A DNA stretch of 6,806 nucleotides, taken from positions 1 to 6,806 of the forward strand of contig JAFABO010000154.1 of the NCBI GenBank assembly GCA_023426005.1, given 5' to 3'. Positions within the stretch are counted from its first letter, which is position 1, and every line of letters begins with the position of its first letter. Source of the stretch: Bacillota bacterium (lineage in GTDB: Bacteria; Bacillota; Clostridia; Acetivibrionales; DSM-1351). The notes under the pieces were generated by a model that was not told the DNA's origin, searched no databases, and was given only the letters and a program-made list of their open reading frames with translations. The position numbers and the translations under genes are program-made. Shown piece by piece: positions 1-4,599 of this stretch.

Positions 1-87
1 CATCTTATAGACAAACACCAATCCATATATTCCGAAAGTTATAATGCAAAGCCCGATGTAACCCCAAAAAGAACGTTGCTTTAACAT
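1..87 (-). CDS. DUF4234-like small membrane protein, N-terminal part only
   Basis: The minus strand opens with an ATG (complement of 85-87) and reads 29 codons to the window edge without a stop. The peptide starts MLKQRSFWGY and continues with a hydrophobic stretch containing IITFGIYGLVFVYKM. A short basic head followed by a hydrophobic I-T-x-GIYGL-x-x-x-YK segment is the pattern I associate with the N-terminus of DUF4234 membrane proteins, whose function is unknown. The start is well supported: TGGAGGT (complement of 94-100) lies six bases upstream. It is transcribed divergently from hppA. Most of the gene lies outside the window, so length and further domains cannot be judged. The family assignment rests on one short motif and is tentative; the existence of the gene is more secure than its name. 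Confidence 0.62.
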   Translation of the reverse strand, partial: MLKQRSFWGYIGLCIITFGIYGLVFVYKM

Positions 88-116
88 AATAAAACCTCCA
101 TAAAAATTTTTATATA

Positions 117-144
117 GTTATAAATTGTTATAACTCCATGACAA
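117..144 (-). promoter_or_regulatory. Candidate sigma-A promoter for the DUF4234-like gene
   Basis: On the minus strand, TTGTCA (complement of 139-144) is followed after 16 bases by TATAAC (complement of 117-122). Both are close to the housekeeping consensus. Transcription would begin near position 110, giving a leader of roughly 20 bases that includes the TGGAGGT ribosome binding site. The surrounding DNA is AT-rich, so chance matches are easy and the call is moderate. Confidence 0.42.
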
Positions 145-259
145 ATACCGATCTAATTTTACATTTTCTGCAGGCATTACTTTGAAATTATATTTTAAGA
201 CAAATATTGTAGTCAATAGGAACATATACCCAAAATGAGCACTTATTGGTACTATATTT

Positions 260-300
260 CCTTTTAAAAAATTTTTTATTATGTTGATAAAAAATAAAGG
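260..300. repeat. AT-rich inverted repeat overlapping the hppA promoter
   Basis: ATTTTTTAT (271-279) is perfectly inverted as ATAAAAAAT (287-295) around a seven-base centre. Directly outside the right arm, AAAGG (296-300) matches CCTTT (260-264) on the left, with six unpaired bases (265-270) between the left segments. The right half overlaps the TTGATA -35 element of the promoter candidate at 284-312. It could be a protein-binding dyad. It would make a weak RNA stem and is not a typical terminator, since no gene reads into it. Confidence 0.4.
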
Positions 301-312
301 ATATTCTATAAA
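284..312 (+). promoter_or_regulatory. Candidate sigma-A promoter for hppA (distal)
   Basis: TTGATA (284-289) and TATAAA (307-312) are separated by exactly 17 bases, each one or two mismatches from consensus. The start of transcription would be near 319, giving a leader of about 110 bases before hppA. This is the best spaced promoter on the plus strand here, but the background is very AT-rich. Confidence 0.45.
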
Positions 313-396
313 TTTACCGAATGTGTAATATGGGACAATTTTTTCATATTAGTCCGAACCACTATCTCCGATCAATAATTTTTTTTATAAATGGAA

Positions 397-422
397 TATA
401 ATAAATAAATTATGAAAGGGTG
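397..422 (+). promoter_or_regulatory. Proximal -10 element and ribosome binding site of hppA
   Basis: A perfect TATAAT lies at 397-402, but the -35 region at the proper distance (about 374-380) is poor, so it may be a secondary promoter or chance. GAAAGGGTG (414-422) is the ribosome binding site, with AAAGGG ending ten bases before the ATG at 431. An ATG at 424 is out of frame with hppA and stops after eight codons, so 431 is the sensible start. Confidence 0.4.
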
Positions 423-430
423 TATGTTTT

Positions 431-2704
431 ATGTCTGGTCTAAGTAATGCCACAAGCTTTGAAACTTTTGGAATCTGGTGTGTACTGTTGATTGCCTTTC
501 TGGGATTGGGATATGCACTGATGCTTCGCCGTCAGGTTTTAAAGTATGACAAGGGTACGGAAAAAATGCAGGAAGTCTGGGGATCCATCAAAGGCGGCGC
601 TGATGCCTATCTCCGCCGGCAGTTGAAATCCATCCTTCCCCTCATCGCGGTACTTACGGTACTTCTTTTCTTTTCAGTCTACATTGTCCCTCCCAGCGAT
701 GAGGCAACAAAAAGATTTTCAAACTTAAATCCGGATCAAATTAAAATTGTAATCGGTTTTGCAAGAGCTATCGCTTTCGTCATGGGTGCAACCTTCTCAT
801 TGCTTGTCGGTCAATTCGGTATGAGAATGGCTGTTGAAGGCAACGTCCGTGTTGCCTCGGCTTCCAGAAGAAGCTTTGGAGAAGCGCTGAAAATAGCATA
901 CAGAACCGGTACAATAACCGGTATGCTTACAGATGGTCTGGGCTTACTTGGCGGAACTGTTATTTTTATAATACTTGGTATAGCCGCACCTGATGCGCTG
1001 CTGGGCTTTGGTTTCGGAGGAACGCTGCTGGCGCTGTTTATGAGAGTCGGCGGCGGCATATATACAAAAGCGGCTGATGTTGGTGCCGACCTGGTGGGTA
1101 AAGTAGAAGCCGGCATTCCGGAGGACGATCCCAGAAATGCCGCCGTTATAGCCGATCTGGTGGGCGACAATGTCGGTGACTGTGCCGGAATGGCAGCGGA
1201 TATTTTCGAGTCCTATGAAGTTACTATCGTGTCCGGACTGATTTTAGGACTTTCACTGTATTCAATCACCGGAGAACTCAAATGGATAATCTTCCCCCTG
1301 CTGGTCAGAGGAATAGGAGTTCTTTCTTCCATAATTGGAACTTACCTTGTCAGGGGCTCCAAAAGAGGTGATGCTCTTAATTCAATAAATAAAGGTTTTT
1401 ATACCTCGGCGGTAATAAGTTTGGCATCTTTCGCTTTACTGGCAGCCTTCTATATGAATGAATGGCGGGCCTTCCTTTGTGTCGGCGTAGGTATTTTGCT
1501 GGCCGTAGCACTGGATGAGGTTACAAAACATTTTACAGATACAACCCACCGGCCTGTCAAGGAAATAGCCGGTGCTTCAAAAACCGGTTCGGCTACACTT
1601 ATCCTCCGCGGACTTGCTGAAGGTTTTGAAAGTGCAGTATGGCAAACAGTTGTAATTGCAGCTACCATACTGAGCTCGGTACTTATTTTCTGGGGCCAGG
1701 ATGTGCATTACGTCCTGTATGGAGTTGCAATGACCGGTATAGGTATGCTTACCCTTACCGGAAACAATGTTGCTATGGACTCCTTCGGACCCATTGCCGA
1801 CAATGCAAATGGTATCGGTGAACTGGCGGGATTGGACAAGGATGCAAGAAAGGTTATGGACAGCCTTGACGCTACCGGAAACACAACGAAGGCCATCACC
1901 AAGGGTGTTGCCATAGGCTCTGCCGTTATTGCTGCCGTTTCACTGTTCGGTTCCTTCCTTACCGACGTATCAAAGATCCAGATCGGTATGGGTGTTGATA
2001 AAACTATATTTGATACAGGTATAAGAGTATCCAGTCCCACCGTTTTTATCGGTATGCTTATAGGAGCCTGTATCCCCTGGCTGTTCTCCTCCCTCATAAT
2101 CAATTCGGTTACAAGGGCTGCCTCTCTTATTGTCAATGAAGTCAGACGGCAGTTCAAGATTCCCGGACTTCTCCAGGGCAAGGTAAAACCGGATTATCAA
2201 AAGGCTGTGGACATATGCACCGTGGCAGCTCAAAGAGAGTTGCTGGGGCTGGCAATCATTGCGGTAGTTTCTCCATTAGTGGTAGGTATCCTTCTTGGCG
2301 TTGAGGCTCTGGGGGGTTTCCTTGCAGGGGTAATTATTTCAGGTCAGCTGCTTGCAGTATTCATGGCCAATTCCGGAGGAGCGTGGGATAACGCAAAGAA
2401 GACCATTGAAGACGGTGCCCACGGCGGAAAGGGCTCCGAGTGCCATAAGGCCGCCGTTGTCGGAGACACGGTCGGCGATCCTCTGAAGGATACGGCTGGC
2501 CCTGCACTCAATCCTATGATAAAGGTTATCAATCTCGTTTCCCTTTTAGCCGCACCAATACTTATACAGTATAAGAGCACCGATCCCGGTATGCTGGCAG
2601 CACTGGTAATCTGTGCCGTGTTGATAATAGGTGCCATCATTTATTCCAAGAAGGGCGGTTTCAAGAAAACCAAAGCTGCCGATAGTGAGGATATCGCTGC
2701 TTGA
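431..2704 (+). CDS. hppA: Membrane-bound ion-translocating pyrophosphatase, K+-independent type
   Basis: This 757-residue polytopic protein hydrolyses pyrophosphate at the inner face of the cytoplasmic membrane and uses the energy to pump H+ (or Na+ in some relatives) outward. About 16 membrane segments are expected, and the length is normal for the family. Substrate and metal motifs are present: DVGADLVGK (216-224), E226 and the EDDPRN loop (231-236), acidic residues D242, D246 and D250, SFGPIADNANGI (451-462), and GDTVGDPLKDTAGP (678-691). The gate region has D257 and E260. The GNTTKAITKG stretch carries Lys at 487 and Thr at 490, where K+-dependent enzymes have Ala and Gly, so K+-independent activity, and therefore most likely H+ pumping, is inferred. 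Two oddities are Leu243 in a position usually Asn, and an extra Glu263 beside the gate. The C-terminus is a short basic then acidic tail. The gene stands alone, ending at a strong terminator. Confidence 0.97.
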   Translation: MSGLSNATSFETFGIWCVLLIAFLGLGYALMLRRQVLKYDKGTEKMQEVWGSIKGGADAYLRRQLKSILPLIAVLTVLLFFSVYIVPPSDEATKRFSNLNPDQIKIVIGFARAIAFVMGATFSLLVGQFGMRMAVEGNVRVASASRRSFGEALKIAYRTGTITGMLTDGLGLLGGTVIFIILGIAAPDALLGFGFGGTLLALFMRVGGGIYTKAADVGADLVGKVEAGIPEDDPRNAAVIADLVGDNVGDCAGMAADIFESYEVTIVSGLILGLSLYSITGELKWIIFPLLVRGIGVLSSIIGTYLVRGSKRGDALNSINKGFYTSAVISLASFALLAAFYMNEWRAFLCVGVGILLAVALDEVTKHFTDTTHRPVKEIAGASKTGSATLILRGLAEGFESAVWQTVVIAATILSSVLIFWGQDVHYVLYGVAMTGIGMLTLTGNNVAMDSFGPIADNANGIGELAGLDKDARKVMDSLDATGNTTKAITKGVAIGSAVIAAVSLFGSFLTDVSKIQIGMGVDKTIFDTGIRVSSPTVFIGMLIGACIPWLFSSLIINSVTRAASLIVNEVRRQFKIPGLLQGKVKPDYQKAVDICTVAAQRELLGLAIIAVVSPLVVGILLGVEALGGFLAGVIISGQLLAVFMANSGGAWDNAKKTIEDGAHGGKGSECHKAAVVGDTVGDPLKDTAGPALNPMIKVINLVSLLAAPILIQYKSTDPGMLAALVICAVLIIGAIIYSKKGGFKKTKAADSEDIAA

Positions 2705-2712
2705 TTATAGAT

Positions 2713-2754
2713 AAAAAAGATACAAAATCCTTTGGCGGATTTTGTATCTTTTTT
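2713..2754 (+). terminator. Intrinsic terminator of hppA
   Basis: GATACAAAATCC (2719-2730) pairs perfectly with GGATTTTGTATC (2737-2748) around a six-base loop. A6 on the left (2713-2718) continues pairing with T6 on the right (2749-2754), for 18 pairs in total. It starts nine bases after the hppA stop codon. Because the A-run mirrors the T-run, it could also stop transcription arriving on the minus strand. Confidence 0.93.
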
Positions 2755-2830
2755 ATTTTATCAGGAAGGAACATCCTGTATTAAATCAATTTAATTATCC
2801 TAAACTAGAATTAAAAAGAATTTTGTTTTA
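2755..2830. other. AT-rich spacer with two small inverted repeats
   Basis: CAGGA (2762-2766) and TCCTG (2774-2778) form a five-base inverted repeat with a seven-base loop. ATTAAAT (2780-2786) and ATTTAAT (2789-2795) form an AT-only palindrome with a two-base centre. Neither is strong enough to name. No clear promoter for the following small gene stands out, though the AT-rich DNA could hold a weak one. Confidence 0.4.
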
Positions 2831-2902
2831 ATGGGCTTATCCGGCTCACGGTAAGTACCGTAAATCCCCACATTTTGTGAGCCAGAAAGGCAATGGTGCT
2901 TC
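2831..2902 (+). other. Structured intergenic segment, possible RNA leader or small RNA
   Basis: GGCTCAC (2843-2849) pairs perfectly with GTGAGCC (2877-2883), a GC-rich stem unusual in this AT-rich gap. Inside it ACGGT (2848-2852) and ACCGT (2857-2861) form a small hairpin with an AAGT loop, sharing two bases with the outer stem, so one of the two must shorten. Just after, GCA-ATGG-TGC (2890-2899) gives a third weak hairpin. The segment sits immediately upstream of the possible small gene at 2903. I tested it by eye against the cores of SAM-I, T-box, cyclic-di-GMP, glycine and cobalamin elements and saw no match. The strand is assumed from the downstream gene and terminator. Confidence 0.4.
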
Positions 2903-3088
2903 ATGAGAAATAAAAGAAGAAATGACGGCTATGTTTCACAGAGAATAAACAATATTATTAACAGTATCCCAAACAATCCGTTTATAGGGTTTAGTAATAC
3001 TATCAAACCCATAGATAGAGTTGATCAGAATATTGATGATTGGTATGGATCGGAGTTTACTACCAATGAAAATCCCTATAAACCATGA
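2903..3088 (+). CDS. Possible small hypothetical protein (61 residues)
   Basis: An ATG at 2903 opens 61 codons ending in TGA at 3086-3088. I do not recognise the product. It is polar and Asn-rich with a basic head (MRNKRRNDGY), a middle NNIINSIPNNPFIGF, an acidic stretch DQNIDDWYG and a Pro-Tyr-Lys-Pro tail. There is no signal peptide, membrane segment or cysteine. Codon choice (AGA, ATA, AAT) suits a clostridial gene. In favour of reality is a dedicated terminator 20 bases downstream. Against it, the ribosome binding site is weak: AGAAAGG at 2884-2890 is 12 bases from the ATG. The frame is open back to 2864 but offers no better start. It may equally be an open stretch inside a noncoding RNA. 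Being a metY leader peptide is unlikely, since it has only the initiator Met and no Cys. Confidence 0.42.
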   Translation: MRNKRRNDGYVSQRINNIINSIPNNPFIGFSNTIKPIDRVDQNIDDWYGSEFTTNENPYKP

Positions 3089-3108
3089 AAACTGCTGAAG
3101 TTATATCC

Positions 3109-3165
3109 GGGACTGCTGTACCAGGTATTGTCATCACTGCTTTACACAGCAGCCCCTTTTGTTTG
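3109..3165 (+). terminator. Intrinsic terminator between the small unit and metY
   Basis: CTGCTGT (3113-3119) pairs with ACAGCAG (3146-3152). After a bulged A (3112), GGG (3109-3111) pairs with CCC (3153-3155), and the T-rich tail TTTTGTTT follows from 3157. The loop is long, 26 bases. It begins 20 bases after the small reading frame stops and ends about 90 bases before metY. ACTGCTG occurs also at 3091-3097 and could compete for the same CAGCAG arm. Confidence 0.72.
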
Positions 3166-3175
3166 CATACCAATA

Positions 3176-3202
3176 TTGTTAAAATCACCAATGTATTATA
3201 AA
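3176..3202 (+). promoter_or_regulatory. Candidate promoter of metY
   Basis: TATAAA at 3197-3202 is a good -10 element. The matching -35 is either TTGTTA at 3176-3181 (spacing 15, short) or TATTGT at 3174-3179 (spacing 17, poorer match). Transcription would start near 3209, after the terminator at 3109-3165, leaving a leader of about 45 bases too short for a SAM riboswitch or T-box. I see neither motif here. Confidence 0.42.
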
Positions 3203-3241
3203 ATATAAGCTATGTTAAATTTTAGAACTTTTATTACTTGT

Positions 3242-3247
3242 GAGGAG
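3242..3247 (+). promoter_or_regulatory. Ribosome binding site that fixes the metY start
   Basis: GAGGAG (3242-3247) lies eight bases before the ATG at 3256. A GTG at 3247-3249 is in the same frame but overlaps this site, so it cannot be the start that this site serves. The ATG at 3256 is therefore chosen. Confidence 0.85.
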
Positions 3248-3255
3248 TGATTTCA

Positions 3256-4524
3256 ATGACATGGAAAATAGAAACCCAATGTCTCCAGGAGGGCTATAAA
3301 CCAGGAAATGGAGAGCCCCGTGTTTTACCGATTTATCAAAGCACTACATATAAATATGATTCGACTGAGCATGTGGCAAAGCTGTTTGATCTGTCTGTGC
3401 CCGGACATATGTACTCAAGAATAAGCAATCCCACCGTGGAATGTGTAGAAAACAAAATTGCAGCCCTTGAAGGCGGTATTGGCGCAGTGTGTACATCCTC
3501 AGGCCAGGCTGCCTCTCTTCTGTCCATATTGAATATATGTAAAGCCGGTGATCATTTTGTATGCTCCAGCACCATATATGGAGGAACCCTTAACCTCTTT
3601 GACAAAAGATTAAGAGAAATGGGCATCAGCATCACTTTTATTGACCAGGACGCTTCAGAAGAAGAAATTCAGAAGGCATTTCAAAGCAATACAAAAGCTT
3701 TATTCGGCGAATCCATTGCAAATCCCAAAATCAGTGTGCTGGATATTGAAAAATTTGCCGGAATTGCCCACAAAAATAAGGTGCCGCTAATAATAGACAA
3801 TACTTTTGCTACACCCATGCTGCTCAGGCCCATAGAGTATGGCGCAGATATCGTAATTCATTCAACCACCAAATACATGGATGGACATGCCCTGTGTGTG
3901 GGCGGCGTCATTGTGGATTCAGGCAATTTCAACTGGGAAAACGGCAATTTTCCCGGCCTGACGGAACCAGACGAATCCTATCACGGTATGATTTACACCC
4001 GCGACTGCGGCAAGGCTGCCTACATAACCAAAGCCAGGGTTCAGCTCATAAGGGACTTCGGCTGCTATATGTCGGCCAACAATGCATTCCTGTTGAATAT
4101 CGGGTTGGAAACCTTGCATTTAAGAATAGAACGTCACTGCAGGAATGCAGAAAAAGTAGCCCGGTTCCTCGCGGAAAGTGACAGGATACTCTCAGTCAGC
4201 TATCCTTACCTGAAGGATGACCCATATCATGATATTGCCGGAAAATATCTGCCGGAGGGCTGCAGCGGTGTGGTATCGTTCCGGATCAAAGGCGGCAGGG
4301 AAGCTGCGGTCAGGTTTATGGACAAGCTGAAGCTGGCCGCCATAGTAGTTCATGTTGCCGACTGCCGCACAGCAGTCCTCCACCCGGCAAGCTCCACACA
4401 CAGGCAGCTGTCCGACGAACAGCTGGTGCTGGCAGGCATTGATCCCGGCCTGATCAGGTTTTCGGTAGGTATTGAAAATGTTGAAGATATTATAGAGGAT
4501 ATCCGTCAGGCTCTTGAGGACTAA
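3256..4524 (+). CDS. metY: O-acetylhomoserine sulfhydrylase, PLP-dependent
   Basis: This cytoplasmic enzyme of 422 residues belongs to the Cys/Met metabolism PLP family (fold type I). It is expected to join O-acetyl-L-homoserine and sulfide into L-homocysteine, the direct route to methionine. The cofactor lysine is K206 in STTKYMDGHA. Other family marks are YSRISNPT (54-61), SSGQAAS (81-87), YGGTLNLF (108-115), the PLP-ring aspartate D181 in IIDNTF, and R401 in GLIRFSVGIEN for the substrate carboxylate. The insertion with FPGLTEPDESYHG (232-244), the HPASSTHRQLSDEQL block (376-390) and the length over 410 favour MetY over cystathionine synthase or lyase types, which are shorter. The cofactor loop has Asp209 where many relatives have Gly (TKYxGGH). 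The gene has its own promoter candidate, no visible Met-responsive riboswitch, and 75 bases separate it from rqcH. Confidence 0.92.
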   Translation: MTWKIETQCLQEGYKPGNGEPRVLPIYQSTTYKYDSTEHVAKLFDLSVPGHMYSRISNPTVECVENKIAALEGGIGAVCTSSGQAASLLSILNICKAGDHFVCSSTIYGGTLNLFDKRLREMGISITFIDQDASEEEIQKAFQSNTKALFGESIANPKISVLDIEKFAGIAHKNKVPLIIDNTFATPMLLRPIEYGADIVIHSTTKYMDGHALCVGGVIVDSGNFNWENGNFPGLTEPDESYHGMIYTRDCGKAAYITKARVQLIRDFGCYMSANNAFLLNIGLETLHLRIERHCRNAEKVARFLAESDRILSVSYPYLKDDPYHDIAGKYLPEGCSGVVSFRIKGGREAAVRFMDKLKLAAIVVHVADCRTAVLHPASSTHRQLSDEQLVLAGIDPGLIRFSVGIENVEDIIEDIRQALED

Positions 4525-4573
4525 AAAATCCCAGGCTGTTGGAATATTATTAAATTTGAAGAGTTGTCATGTC

Positions 4574-4595
4574 GTTTAAAAATAGGAGTTTAAAC
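4574..4595 (+). promoter_or_regulatory. Hairpin presenting the rqcH ribosome binding site in its loop
   Basis: GTTTAAA (4574-4580) and TTTAAAC (4589-4595) are perfect inverted repeats around the eight-base loop AATAGGAG, which contains the AGGAG Shine-Dalgarno (4584-4588). The ATG follows at 4600, 11 bases after AGGAG; folding would shorten the effective distance. The stem has one GC pair and six AT pairs, so it is weak in RNA. It could instead be chance in AT-rich DNA. Confidence 0.45.
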
Positions 4596-4599
4596 TAAA

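Larger units (their letters stand above)
101..430. other. Divergent AT-rich intergenic region upstream of hppA
   Basis: This stretch separates the minus-strand DUF4234-like gene from hppA. It has no convincing open reading frame on either strand and no tRNA-like or recognisable riboswitch core. It holds the minus-strand promoter candidate, an AT-rich dyad at 260-300, two promoter candidates for hppA and the hppA ribosome binding site, each listed separately. A run of eight T at 379-386 has no GC-rich stem directly before it and so is not a good terminator. The middle part (about 145-259) holds nothing I can name. Confidence 0.6.

Noticed and set aside
327..355. Crossed pairings AATATG/CATATT and GGAC/GTCC resembling an H-type pseudoknot upstream of hppA.
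   Set aside because: The connecting loops are zero and one base, too short to span the stems, and the stems are short and AT-rich. It is probably two alternative weak hairpins.
412..447. A 12-codon upstream reading frame (ATG at 412, internal ATG at 424) overlapping the hppA start.
   Set aside because: It has no ribosome binding site before 412, the ATG at 424 is too close to AAAGGG, and no conserved logic is visible. It is more likely accidental.
811..1170. A 119-codon open frame on the minus strand inside hppA, and similar antisense frames at 1708-2181 and 2344-2640.
   Set aside because: They are shadows of the conserved pyrophosphatase coding frame. Their products are low-complexity, rich in Ser/Pro/Thr/Ile, with no ribosome binding site or family likeness.
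3171..3255. A SAM riboswitch or T-box controlling metY.
   Set aside because: The leader after the promoter candidate is too short, and no S-box core or T-box AGGGTGG-type motif was found here or in 2831-3165.
3894..4181. A 95-codon plus-strand frame inside metY.
   Set aside because: It lies wholly within the conserved MetY frame, has no start signal of its own and no recognisable domain.
4525..4573. A terminator after metY or a dedicated rqcH promoter (TTGTCA at 4564-4569, TTGAAG at 4556-4561).
   Set aside because: The only hairpin there is CCA/TGG with three pairs and no T-run, and no -10 element lies at the right distance from either -35 look-alike.
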